A stretch of 64,000 bases of DNA, from positions 1 through 64,000 of the forward strand of contig NZ_CABFVA020000012.1 of NCBI RefSeq assembly GCF_902143375.2, written 5' to 3'. The stretch is from Methylacidimicrobium tartarophylax. GTDB taxonomy: Bacteria > Verrucomicrobiota > Verrucomicrobiia > Methylacidiphilales > Methylacidiphilaceae. Every line of letters begins with the position of its first letter. The stretch's first letter is position 1. The notes below the pieces were generated by a model. The model had not been told where the DNA came from, made no database searches, and worked only from the letters and a program-made list of their open reading frames with translations. Below, piece after piece: positions 8,610 to 17,371 of this stretch. Made by a program: the position numbers and the translations under genes.

Positions 8610-10016
8610 CTAGCCGTTGTGGCGTACGGGATCCTCGAAACGAGTGTAAAGCGCATTAAAGCGAATCGCAATCTTGTCGGTCGGCCCATTCCGCTGCTTG
8701 GCCACATGGAGGGAATACGGGATCTCCGTCGGCGAACTCTCTTCTGGAGAGTCGGGACGGTGGAGCAAGAGGACCACGTCGGCATCTTGCTCGATCGCTC
8801 CCGACTCGCGGAGATGGTGAAGGGCGGGTTCCGCCTTGCCCTCTTCGACGCGCCGATTGAGCTGGGCCAGGACAATCACCGGGATATCCAGCTCCTTGGC
8901 GAGTCCCTTCAAGCCTCTAGAAATCTCCGCAATCTCGACTTGTCGGTTGTCGCGGGCCTGCGCGGAATCGGAACGAAGAAGCTGAAGATAGTCGACGATG
9001 AGCAGGTCGATCTTGTATTGATCCTTCATGCGGCGCGCCTTGGCGCGCAACTGGTGGATCGTGAGGCCGCTGGAATCGTCCAGGTAGAGGGGCCATTCCT
9101 GCGCATCGGCCGAAATGCGCCGCAACTTCTCGAGCGCCGAACTGTCGAGCTCGCCGCGCCGGATCTTCTGGAGGCTTTCGCTGGCTACGGAAGCGAGCAG
9201 TCGAAGCATGATCTGGGCGTTCGTCATCTCCAGGGAAAAAAAGCCGACGGGGTGTCCTGGCTGCACCCAGGCATCCTTTTCGGCATCGTACCGCTGGCGA
9301 ATGGCCTGGCGTGCAAGGGTGAGCCCTAGCGCGGTTTTTCCCACTCCCGGGCGAGCGGCGAGGACGATCATGTCTCCCTTCTGCCATCCCGTCGTCAGGC
9401 CATCGAGCTCATAGAAGCCGGTGGGAATGCCAAAAAGCTTGCCCTTTCGCTGATGGAAGGAGTCGATGAGATCAAGGGCGCGCCGGAGTTCGACGGAGAC
9501 CGGGGTGCTCGACCGAGTCAGGGACAGGTTCGTGACGCGAAAGATCTCCCGCTCGGCATAATCGAGCACGGAGGAGGGCGACTGCGGGTCGTCGCTGATG
9601 CGCTGGACGATGCTGCTGCAAGCCCGATGGAGATGGCGGAGAAGGCTTTTGTCTTTGACCATCTCCAGGTAGGTGCCAATGTTGAGATGGCTGGAAAAGG
9701 ACGCGGTCAATTCGGCAAGGATGGCGGGACTCCCTACGTCCGCCGAAAGGTTGCTATCGACGAGGCTCTGGTGGACAGTGAGGACGTCGATCGCCTGGTG
9801 GCGCGCATCCATCGTTCGGAAGAGATCGAAAAGAATGCGGTGGGCGGGAACGAAGAAATCCTCGGACGAGAGAGACTCAAAGGCCTGATTAAGAACGAGA
9901 TCTGGGTGGAGGAGCAACGAGCCCAGAACGGCTCGCTCCGCCTCTGCGCTATAGAGGACGGTAGGAAGAGGCGTTTCGGACCGTGACTCTTTGACGACAG
10001 TCTTGGCTCGGGACAC
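8610..10016 (-). CDS. dnaB: Replicative DNA helicase
   Basis: A 468-residue hexameric helicase that unwinds DNA at the replication fork. The N-terminal domain (SAEAERAVLGSLLLHPD) is followed by the RecA-like domain with Walker A ARPGVGKTALG, the motif GFFSLEM, Walker B LLIVDYLQLL and the terminal QLNRRVEEG and HLRESGAIEQDAD. The C-terminus KQRNGPTDKIAIRF is typical. No ATG fits the domain start, so I propose GTG at 10014-10016; the frame remains open into the divergent mnmG. The gap to mnmG is then 76 bases, which must hold both promoters. Confidence 0.9.
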   Translation of the reverse strand: MSRAKTVVKESRSETPLPTVLYSAEAERAVLGSLLLHPDLVLNQAFESLSSEDFFVPAHRILFDLFRTMDARHQAIDVLTVHQSLVDSNLSADVGSPAILAELTASFSSHLNIGTYLEMVKDKSLLRHLHRACSSIVQRISDDPQSPSSVLDYAEREIFRVTNLSLTRSSTPVSVELRRALDLIDSFHQRKGKLFGIPTGFYELDGLTTGWQKGDMIVLAARPGVGKTALGLTLARQAIRQRYDAEKDAWVQPGHPVGFFSLEMTNAQIMLRLLASVASESLQKIRRGELDSSALEKLRRISADAQEWPLYLDDSSGLTIHQLRAKARRMKDQYKIDLLIVDYLQLLRSDSAQARDNRQVEIAEISRGLKGLAKELDIPVIVLAQLNRRVEEGKAEPALHHLRESGAIEQDADVVLLLHRPDSPEESSPTEIPYSLHVAKQRNGPTDKIAIRFNALYTRFEDPVRHNG

Positions 10017-10092
10017 GGAGCGAGGATATCCAAAAGGCAACAGGGGACCGAGCAAGAAACTCTTTCTCGTGAGAACTACGGGTTTGGAAGCG

Positions 10093-11991
10093 ATGCATTG
10101 GCTCAAAGAATACGATGTGATCGTGGTGGGAGGCGGGCATGCGGGCGTGGAGGCGGCCTTGGCTGCGGCCCGCACAGGATGCGAGGTGCTGCTTCTGACC
10201 CTACAGCTCGACGCGATCGCCCAGATGTCCTGCAATCCCTCCATTGGAGGGGTGGCAAAAGGCATCTTGGTCCGCGAAATCGACGCGCTGGGAGGTGTGA
10301 TGGCGCAGAATGCGGACGCAACCGGCATTCAATTTCGTATGCTCAACCGCCGGAAGGGTCCGAGCGTCCAAGCACCTCGGGCTCAGTGCGACAAGAAGGC
10401 CTACCAGTTTCGCCTGAAGGCGATCTGCGAGTCGACGCCCAACTTAGACATCCAGCAGGGCTCCGTCGCAAGATTGTGCGTGAAAGGCGATGCGGTGACG
10501 GGGCTTGTCACCGACCTCGGAATCGAATTTGCAGGAAAGGCTCTTGTTATTACGACTGGAACATTCCTTCGCGGACTGATCCATATGGGATCGGAGCAGC
10601 GGCCTGGAGGCCGGGCGGGCGAAGGAAGCAGCGGGTTGTCGCTCGAACTCAAGAAACTAGGTTTGGAAATCGGCCGTCTGAAGACGGGGACTCCGCCGCG
10701 GATCAACGGACGGACCATCGATTTCGCGGCCTGTGAGCAACAACCGGGCGAAGTCCCGCCTCCCACGTTTTCCCTTTGTCTCGATGAACTGGAGGGAGGG
10801 GACGAAGAGCTCTTCACCCTCAATCGGTGGGATGGGCAAATGTTCCACGTGGAACAACAGCCCTGCTGGATTACCTACACGACTTCGGAGACACATCAGA
10901 TCATCCGAGACAATCTCCACCTCTCCGCCATGTACTCGGGGCAAATCCAAGGGGTGGGACCCCGGTACTGCCCTTCGATCGAGGACAAGGTAGTCCGATT
11001 CGCCGAGCGCGAACGACACCAGATCTTCCTCGAGCCCGAAGGAAGACATACCCAGGAGTTCTATGTCAATGGATGCTCGACGAGCCTTCCCTTTTCGGTT
11101 CAATCCGCTTTCCTCCGAACGATTCCCGGGCTGGAGAAATGCCACATCCTCCGGCCTGGTTACGCGGTCGAGTATGACTATTGCCCCGCCACGCAACTCC
11201 TTCCTTCCCTCGAAACAAAGCAGATCGGACGACTTTTCCTGGCAGGACAGATCAACGGAACTTCAGGATACGAAGAAGCCGCTGCGCAAGGTCTTATGGC
11301 AGGCCTCAATGCGGCAAGGTCGGTCCGGGGAGAGCCGCCGATCGTGCTGCGCCGAGACCAAGCCTATATCGGGGTTCTGATCGATGATCTGGTCACTCGT
11401 CCCATCCGAGAGCCCTACCGCATGTTCACGGCGCGCGCCGAGCATCGGCTCGTGCTGCGTCACGACAATGCCGACGTCCGTCTTTCCGACATCGGTTCGA
11501 TGGTGGGATCCCTTTCGATACGGCGACAAACGAAGTGGCTTGCGAAAAAACGCCGCGTCGAAGAACTCTTGGAAGATTTGAACGAAGCCAAAACGGAGGG
11601 ACGCACGCTCTTTGAATGGCTTCGGCGACCTGACTTTCGCTGGATGGACCTGCCGCAGCCGTTTCACAGCGTGGAGCCGGAGATCGCGGCGCATCTTGAA
11701 TGTGAAATCAAATATGCGGGATATATCGCTCGAGAACGGGAGCAGATCGAGCGCGTTCGGGCGATGGAAGATCTCCTCCTTCCCGCTTGGCTCGATTTTT
11801 GGAGCGTCGTGGGTTTGAAACAGGAGGCGCGGGAAAAGTTGCAGCAAATCCGTCCGGCAACCTTAGGACAGGCGGCGAGGATTCCGGGAGTCAATCCGAC
11901 CGACCTTGCGGTGCTCAGGATCGCTCTAAAAAGAGGAGCTCCCCATCGCACCTCCAGCGAAGTAGGCACTCTCCCAGAGGAACAACCATGA
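10093..11991 (+). CDS. mnmG: tRNA uridine-5-carboxymethylaminomethyl modification enzyme MnmG
   Basis: A 632-residue FAD enzyme (GidA) that, with MnmE, modifies the wobble uridine of several tRNAs. It begins with the dinucleotide-binding motif VIVVGGGHAGVEAALAAART and contains the GidA signatures MSCNPSIGGVAKG, GLIHMGSEQRPGGRAGE, LKTGTPPRI and AGQINGTSGYEEAAAQG. The ATG at 10093 follows GGAAG with suitable spacing. Its stop overlaps the next start as ATGA, so translation of the rhodanese gene is coupled. Confidence 0.95.
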   Translation: MHWLKEYDVIVVGGGHAGVEAALAAARTGCEVLLLTLQLDAIAQMSCNPSIGGVAKGILVREIDALGGVMAQNADATGIQFRMLNRRKGPSVQAPRAQCDKKAYQFRLKAICESTPNLDIQQGSVARLCVKGDAVTGLVTDLGIEFAGKALVITTGTFLRGLIHMGSEQRPGGRAGEGSSGLSLELKKLGLEIGRLKTGTPPRINGRTIDFAACEQQPGEVPPPTFSLCLDELEGGDEELFTLNRWDGQMFHVEQQPCWITYTTSETHQIIRDNLHLSAMYSGQIQGVGPRYCPSIEDKVVRFAERERHQIFLEPEGRHTQEFYVNGCSTSLPFSVQSAFLRTIPGLEKCHILRPGYAVEYDYCPATQLLPSLETKQIGRLFLAGQINGTSGYEEAAAQGLMAGLNAARSVRGEPPIVLRRDQAYIGVLIDDLVTRPIREPYRMFTARAEHRLVLRHDNADVRLSDIGSMVGSLSIRRQTKWLAKKRRVEELLEDLNEAKTEGRTLFEWLRRPDFRWMDLPQPFHSVEPEIAAHLECEIKYAGYIAREREQIERVRAMEDLLLPAWLDFWSVVGLKQEAREKLQQIRPATLGQAARIPGVNPTDLAVLRIALKRGAPHRTSSEVGTLPEEQP

Positions 11992-12683
11992 CCACCGCAC
12001 CGCGTTATCGGCTCCTTCTCGATTCTTTGCGGCAGCGCGTGCAGGAGATCTCCCCGGCTCAGGCCTTTCACTGGATGCGGGAGCAGAAAGGGGTCTGCAT
12101 CGACCTGCGCCACGCGCGTCAATGGGTCGCGGGCCACCTCCCGGGCGCGATCCACGTGGAGTTCGGCCAACTGCCCGGCGAAATCGAATCGAAGATCCCG
12201 GCGGGTGAAGCGCCTCTCCTCTGCTACAGCAGATTCGGCGAACGGTCGCTCATCGCGGCAGACCTGCTCCGGCAAATGGGCTCTGCGGCTGCTTATTCTC
12301 TTGCCGGCGGCTGGGAAGCCTGGCAACAAGCGGGACTTTCCATAGAGGTCGGTGCCTTTCCCTCTTCTCCTCTCCCGGACGAGCGTCTGGCGGGGATCGC
12401 GCAGCTGCCCCATCTGATCGATTCGATCCGTCGCCTCTCTGCCGGACTGGTGCCCTCGGTGACCCCGTTCGTTCGCAAAGAAGACCGCTCCGTCATGGAG
12501 TTTCTCTGCATCGATCCCCAAGCCATGGAGCAGATCGTCCTTTCCGCCGACTCCGATGCGGATATTTTGGCTCGGCTCAAGAGAGAACTCGGACCCTCGT
12601 GGCCCAGCGATCACGCCATACGCGAGTTTAATGCCCGCGTTCTCCACCGGCGGAAGACGCCGGAAACCACGGATGACTCGTAA
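11988..12683 (+). CDS. Rhodanese-like domain fused to a DUF5069-like domain
   Basis: A 231-residue two-domain protein. Residues about 20-115 form a rhodanese domain with substrate-loop Cys in LLCYSRFGERS, preceded by DLRHARQWVAGHLPGAIHV. Residues about 125-225 (AQLPHLIDSIRRL, VMEFLCID, DADILARL) resemble DUF5069. The rhodanese part may carry persulfide sulfur. The ATG overlaps the mnmG stop, and CAGAGGAA at 11975-11982 serves as ribosome site. Sitting behind a wobble-uridine modification gene, a role in tRNA thiolation is conceivable but is only inference. Confidence 0.78.
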   Translation: MTTAPRYRLLLDSLRQRVQEISPAQAFHWMREQKGVCIDLRHARQWVAGHLPGAIHVEFGQLPGEIESKIPAGEAPLLCYSRFGERSLIAADLLRQMGSAAAYSLAGGWEAWQQAGLSIEVGAFPSSPLPDERLAGIAQLPHLIDSIRRLSAGLVPSVTPFVRKEDRSVMEFLCIDPQAMEQIVLSADSDADILARLKRELGPSWPSDHAIREFNARVLHRRKTPETTDDS

Positions 12684-12758
12684 GCGGCGAGCCCGCAGAT
12701 TTCCAAAGGCCAGTCTCGCTGCGATCCCCTCCTCTCTCATGCACGGAGCCCGGCGACC

Positions 12759-15044
12759 ATGCGGACAAAGGAAATGCCCGATGCCGCTTCCCGCGAGGAT
12801 ACTGCGCGGCGGTCCAACTTCGCGCGCGCTCCTCTGCTCCTCCCCGCATTGATTTTCGCGGCCGGCTGCGCCTGGGGAGCCGGATCGCCGGCTCTCTTCT
12901 GGCCCAGTCTTGCGACCGTCGCCTTTTGGGGCGCTCTCTGGCTTCGAAACCTCTCTGCGCAACGATCGCTCCTCTTCTTCCTGGGAGCCCTATTCTTCGT
13001 GGGAGTCTACGGCGCCTCGTTTCACAGAGGATGGAGGCCAGCAGACGATCTGCGCCACCTTCCCCAGGCAAAGTTTGGAGCCGACTGCTGGTGGGAGGGA
13101 ACGATCCAAAGCGTGCCCGTCGAAAAAGAACGCGCGGGAGAACGAACCACGACGGCAATCTTTGCCGTTCGTCGAGCATGGCTTTCCGGAAGTTGGCAAT
13201 CCGCTTCCGGTCGGGCGCTCCTCGAAGTTCGTGCGGCTCCCGTCGGCGGCTTGACGCTCTCCCAGAGACTTTGGGTCCGGGGAGCCTTGCGGCGGCCCGG
13301 AGAGCCGCGCAATCCGGGAGATCCCGACTGGCGAGAGATCTTGGCTGTTCGTCATGTCGCCTACCGCTTGAAAGCAACTTGGAGCGACATCCGCCCCCTC
13401 AATCCCGGAAGCTGGCTCGGACGGCAAATTGGGATGGCAAGGCGCTGGGCTTCACGTCTCTTGCGGACGGGGATCGAAAGTGACCCGGAGGCGGTCGCCC
13501 TTCTTCTGGGAATGATTTACGGTCAAACTGGAGGGTTGCCGGCCAAAACCGAGGAGGACTTTCGGCTGGCCGGCGCCTATCACGTCTTCGCCGTGAGCGG
13601 GCAAAACGTCGGCGCCTTTCTCACCGTGGGCCTCGCCTTGCTCGAGGCAGGGAGAGTTTCTCGGTGGAGATGGGGTTGGGCTCTTTTCCCTGCTGTCGCC
13701 TTCTACGCATTCTTCTCCGGCGGCTCCGCCAGCGTGGGCAGGGCGGCGCTTCTCTCCTCGCTCGTCTTGGCCGCCTGGCTGATCCGCCGCCCCGTGAGCC
13801 TCTTGAACCTTTGGGGAGCCTGCCTGCTCCTTTTCCTCGCTCTCGATCCGCTTTCCGTTCAGGACGTGAGCCTTCAACTCTCCTTCGGCGTCGTCTTGGC
13901 GCTGCTCTTGCTGAGCGGGCCCCTCTCCCGATGGATGGCATCTCCTTTCGTGCCCGATCCCTTCATCCCCCGAAGCCTTCTTCCCCGCGCAGCGCGCTTC
14001 CTGGAAAGGGTGGGCGGAGGATTTGCTCTCCTCTTGGGCTCCTCTCTCGCAGCCTCGATCGGCGCCCTCCCGTTCGAGATCGTTCATTTTCACTTCGTCA
14101 GCCTTGTAGGCCCGATCGCCAATCTGCTCATTGTTCCGCTCGCCGAACTGGTGGTGACGGTCGGAACGCTTTCGCTCTGCTTGGGCGCGCTCTCTTCCCT
14201 TCTCGGAGTCCTTCTCAACAATGCCAACTGGCTTTTCGCTCATGCTCTGCTCGCCACGGTCGCCACGGCCGCGCGACTCCCCGCGGCGGGCATCGCCGTC
14301 GGGGACCCCTGGACTTTGCTCAGCGGAACTCCGGGCCTCCGGCTACTCTTCCCGGCAACCCCTTTGGGCTCCGCTTGCCTGGTTCGCCGGCAAGGGAAGG
14401 TGCTCCTGATCGAAGCGGGAGAAAGGGGAGTCCTCCTGCCGAGAATCGATCCGATCCGGCGCTTCTACGGGTGGAACTGGCTAGATGGGGCGATTCGAAG
14501 AGAGGGGAGCAGTTGGCGGATCGCCCCGCGCACGCCTTGGGGCGTGGAGGCAGCTTTCGCGCCCATGAAGCAGTTCTCCCTAACGAACACCCTTTGCCTG
14601 CAGCCTGTTGCGTACGCGTTCCCGAAAAGAGGCGCAGTCGATGCCGGAACTGCGCTGCTTTTTACGGGAAAGGAGCTGCCGCTCTTTGTTCTCTGCCTTG
14701 ACCCGCCCTCCGGCGTAGAGGCGCCAAGCCCGCGACCAGGCACAATCGATCTTCTTTTGGCCCTCGGGCCCGCAGCGGCCACTCCTCGCCATCGTGCAAC
14801 CCTCCAGGGCCTATGGCTCTCCTTAGGACCAAGCGGCGCTCTACTCGGGGAACTCGACCGGAAGGGGACGCCCAGAAAGGTCCGCAGCCTCGGGAGGTCC
14901 GCCGTCGAGGTCACTCTGGAGCCCGGTCGAATCCAGTTTCGGCCGTATCGCCAGCCGCCGCTCTCCTATGCCGCCGACCCCGCCCAAGAAGACAAAGGGG
15001 CCACGAGCCAAACCCCTTCCTCTCCCGAGGGCAGCGTCCAATAG
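12759..15044 (+). CDS. ComEC/Rec2-family competence protein with degenerate C-terminal domain
   Basis: A 761-residue polytopic membrane protein. After about 110 residues with N-terminal hydrophobic segments comes a soluble OB-like part (WWEGTIQSV, RLWVRGALRRPGEPRNPGD), then the competence core with YGQTGGLPAKTEEDFRLAGAYHVFAVSGQNVG and many membrane helices. This family forms the inner-membrane DNA channel in transformation. The C-terminal 220 residues begin like the usual metallo-beta-lactamase part (GKVLLIEAGERG) but I find no HxHxDH motif, so the nuclease function is probably lost. The start is probable, with GGAG 11 bases upstream. The 3' end overlaps the convergent methyltransferase gene by 79 bases. 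Confidence 0.82.
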   Translation: MRTKEMPDAASREDTARRSNFARAPLLLPALIFAAGCAWGAGSPALFWPSLATVAFWGALWLRNLSAQRSLLFFLGALFFVGVYGASFHRGWRPADDLRHLPQAKFGADCWWEGTIQSVPVEKERAGERTTTAIFAVRRAWLSGSWQSASGRALLEVRAAPVGGLTLSQRLWVRGALRRPGEPRNPGDPDWREILAVRHVAYRLKATWSDIRPLNPGSWLGRQIGMARRWASRLLRTGIESDPEAVALLLGMIYGQTGGLPAKTEEDFRLAGAYHVFAVSGQNVGAFLTVGLALLEAGRVSRWRWGWALFPAVAFYAFFSGGSASVGRAALLSSLVLAAWLIRRPVSLLNLWGACLLLFLALDPLSVQDVSLQLSFGVVLALLLLSGPLSRWMASPFVPDPFIPRSLLPRAARFLERVGGGFALLLGSSLAASIGALPFEIVHFHFVSLVGPIANLLIVPLAELVVTVGTLSLCLGALSSLLGVLLNNANWLFAHALLATVATAARLPAAGIAVGDPWTLLSGTPGLRLLFPATPLGSACLVRRQGKVLLIEAGERGVLLPRIDPIRRFYGWNWLDGAIRREGSSWRIAPRTPWGVEAAFAPMKQFSLTNTLCLQPVAYAFPKRGAVDAGTALLFTGKELPLFVLCLDPPSGVEAPSPRPGTIDLLLALGPAAATPRHRATLQGLWLSLGPSGALLGELDRKGTPRKVRSLGRSAVEVTLEPGRIQFRPYRQPPLSYAADPAQEDKGATSQTPSSPEGSVQ

Positions 15045-15970
15045 GTGAGCGGCTCGAATCCGGTCGTCCGAAGAAGCCGGGCGAACCCTCCCGGCGTGAA
15101 GCGATAGCTCGAAAAAAGCCGAAGGGGCGCCCCCGCCAGAACGGACAGGGAGGAGCCGTCTTCCAGAATGATCTTTCGGTTCCTCTTCCACCGCACCGTT
15201 GCCTCATACCGAATCCACCCGTCCCGCTCCACGGCCTGCATCGCATAGCCCTCGACCATCTCCCGCACTCCCCAGTCGCGGAGCAGCTCAGTCAACCAGA
15301 GGCGGGTCGATCGGTTCGCATACTGCGGCAGGATTCGCTCGGCCGACGCCCGATAGTTCTGCTCGTTCTCCTCTGGAACGCGCACGAGATTGATGCCCAA
15401 CAGAAGCCGGTCTTGGGGAGAGACCTGTGCCCGCAAGGCTCCCAAAAAAGAGTCAGGAGACAAATTGGGAATCAATCCGAAGGCGGTGATCAGACGGGTC
15501 ATTCCCTCTCGTGGGGCGACCCGCCGAAGAAGATCCGGGAGCAGGACATCAGCCAAGACGAGCCGGACCGCTTCCCCGCGACTCCGGCAGAGACGGCCCG
15601 CCTCCAGCAGCAGGGCCAAGCTGCCGTCAATACAGACCCAATCCGGTTTCCAGGACCGAGCGCCGAGCGCCTCATAGAGAAGCCAGTCCTTTTCCGCGGT
15701 TCCACAACCGAGAGACACCAGCTGGTCGGGATCCTTCGAGAGGAGCGCCACAGCCTCCCTGGCGCTCCGAAGGTATAGCGTCCTTCCTTCCTCGGTGGAG
15801 AAAGGAGAGTAGCGCCGGAAAAGCGTCATCCAGAAGTTGGCTTGCCGGGCCGTCGCATAATGGAAGGCAGGAGCAATCTCGCCTTGCTCGAGGGAAGCCC
15901 GCTTCGCAGCAAGCCAAACCGAAGGGAGATGCGAAGCAGCGACTTCGAGGTGAGTGAATCCTATTTTCAT
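14966..15970 (-). CDS. EgtD-like SAM-dependent methyltransferase
   Basis: A 334-residue protein resembling the histidine-specific methyltransferase family (EgtD, Methyltransf_33). The SAM loop is LVSLGCGTAEKD at about residue 84, an acidic residue in VCIDGS could bind the ribose, and LLGINLVRV, FSSYRFTPGGFARLLRTTGFEP follow as in EgtD. EgtD makes hercynine for ergothioneine, but no egtB partner is visible, so the true substrate is unknown. The final 79 bases overlap the comEC 3' end on the opposite strand. It is divergent from the SDR gene, separated by 44 bases. Confidence 0.72.
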   Translation of the reverse strand: MKIGFTHLEVAASHLPSVWLAAKRASLEQGEIAPAFHYATARQANFWMTLFRRYSPFSTEEGRTLYLRSAREAVALLSKDPDQLVSLGCGTAEKDWLLYEALGARSWKPDWVCIDGSLALLLEAGRLCRSRGEAVRLVLADVLLPDLLRRVAPREGMTRLITAFGLIPNLSPDSFLGALRAQVSPQDRLLLGINLVRVPEENEQNYRASAERILPQYANRSTRLWLTELLRDWGVREMVEGYAMQAVERDGWIRYEATVRWKRNRKIILEDGSSLSVLAGAPLRLFSSYRFTPGGFARLLRTTGFEPLTYWTLPSGEEGVWLVAPLSSWAGSAA

Positions 15971-16014
15971 GGCGCTTTACGCTCTTCTTCTTCTATAAGA
16001 AGCTGCGCAGGAGG

Positions 16015-16749
16015 ATGGAACAATCGCAATGCAAAAAGGTGGCGCTGGTCACCGGGGCCGGGCGTGGTCTCGGCGCGGCGCTGGCTCGCAAACTGGGCCA
16101 GGATCGCTGGGCGGTTGCCGTGCACTACCACGCGAGCAAAGAAGGCGGACATGAGGTTGCCCAGCAGATCCGGGCAGCAGGCGGCGATGCCGAGGCATTC
16201 GGCGCGGACTTACGACATCAGGCAGAAGCCCAAACCCTTTTAAGACAGGTGGAGAGCCGATTCGGAGGATTGCGGCTCCTCATCAACAACTCGGGAATCT
16301 ATCCGCCGGTCGGCCTTCTCGAAACCAGGGAAGAGGACTGGCAGATCGGATGGCAGACGACAGCGACGGCAATGCTGTTTACCACCCTGGCGTCTCTTCC
16401 TCTGCTCCGGGCTTCCGGGGCAGGCCGGATCGTGAACATCGGCGATTCCGCCTGCGACCGGCTCGGCGCAAGGGAGATGGCGCTCGGCTATCACATTGGA
16501 AAGGTGGGAGTCTACCTGCTTTCTCGCTCCCTTGCCAGGGAAGAGGCCCGACACGGCCTTACCGTGAATGTCGTCTCCCCCGGCTATCTCGAAGAAAGCG
16601 TCCACCTTCCCTCACTCTCCAAGATCCCCGCGGGTCGCTTTGGAACGCACGAGGATGTCTGGCGCGCGATCCAGTTCCTGATCGACGAGAAAAACAGCTA
16701 TGTGACCGGCGCCCACATCATCGTCAGCGGTGGATGGAACCTCCGGTAG
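16015..16749 (+). CDS. Short-chain dehydrogenase/reductase
   Basis: A 244-residue classical SDR with NAD(P)-binding TGAGRGLG at about residues 13-20, NNSG near 92, a Ser in IGDSACD, the catalytic YHIGK (YxxxK) and C-terminal VTGAHIIVSGGWNL. VAVHYHAS at the cofactor-specificity strand resembles pteridine reductases, so an NADPH-dependent pterin or carbonyl substrate is possible. It ends eight bases before ribE on the same strand, which supports an operon and a possible link to pterin or flavin metabolism; this is not proven. Confidence 0.83.
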   Translation: MEQSQCKKVALVTGAGRGLGAALARKLGQDRWAVAVHYHASKEGGHEVAQQIRAAGGDAEAFGADLRHQAEAQTLLRQVESRFGGLRLLINNSGIYPPVGLLETREEDWQIGWQTTATAMLFTTLASLPLLRASGAGRIVNIGDSACDRLGAREMALGYHIGKVGVYLLSRSLAREEARHGLTVNVVSPGYLEESVHLPSLSKIPAGRFGTHEDVWRAIQFLIDEKNSYVTGAHIIVSGGWNLR

Positions 16750-16756
16750 GTCGCTC

Positions 16757-17359
16757 ATGTTCACCGGCATCGTCGAAGCAGTGGGGAGAGTGCAAGCGAA
16801 ACCAACGGCAGCTCTTCCCGTACTCTGGATTGACGGCGGGAAGGTTGCAGAATCCCTTAAGCCCGCAGACAGCTTGGCGGTCAACGGTTGTTGCCTCACC
16901 GTGACGCAAAAGGAGGCAACCTCGCTGCGATTCGACATCCTCGAGGAGACCCTGCGACGAACCAACTTGGGCGGATTGGACAATGGAGATCTCGTGAACC
17001 TCGAACGCCCCGTCGCGGCCGGCTCCCGGATCGACGGCCACTTCGTGACAGGGCACGTGGATGGGCAGATCCGCCTCGTCGACATTCGACATCAGGGCGC
17101 CGAACACGAACTCTCCCTCGAGCGTCGCAAGGATTGGGAAACCGTGATTGTTCCCAAGGGGAGCATCGCGCTCGATGGCATCAGCTTGACTGTCGGCATC
17201 ACGAAAGAAGATCGCTTCTCGGTCTGGATTACTCCCTTTACCTGGCAGGCAACCACTCTTCGGACCAGGAGGGCGGGAGATCTCCTCAACGTGGAGATCG
17301 ACATCCTCGCCCGCTATGTTGCCGCTCAGTTGGGCAAGCCCCTGTCCGAGAGACTCTGA
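16757..17359 (+). CDS. ribE: Riboflavin synthase alpha subunit
   Basis: A 200-residue protein made of two lumazine-binding repeats that dismutates two molecules of 6,7-dimethyl-8-ribityllumazine to riboflavin. Signatures are the invariant start MFTGIVEAVG, LAVNGCCLTV and SRIDGHFVTGHVDG in the first half, and VPKGSIALDGISLTVG in the second. The ATG at 16757 is fixed by MFTGIVE and follows GGTAGG overlapping the SDR stop region. It converges with argF, only 12 bases away. Confidence 0.94.
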   Translation: MFTGIVEAVGRVQAKPTAALPVLWIDGGKVAESLKPADSLAVNGCCLTVTQKEATSLRFDILEETLRRTNLGGLDNGDLVNLERPVAAGSRIDGHFVTGHVDGQIRLVDIRHQGAEHELSLERRKDWETVIVPKGSIALDGISLTVGITKEDRFSVWITPFTWQATTLRTRRAGDLLNVEIDILARYVAAQLGKPLSERL

Positions 17360-17371
17360 TCCAGCGCTTCC

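Noticed and set aside
13452-14243. Long open frame on the minus strand inside comEC
   Set aside because: The product is a low-complexity shadow of comEC without family motifs.
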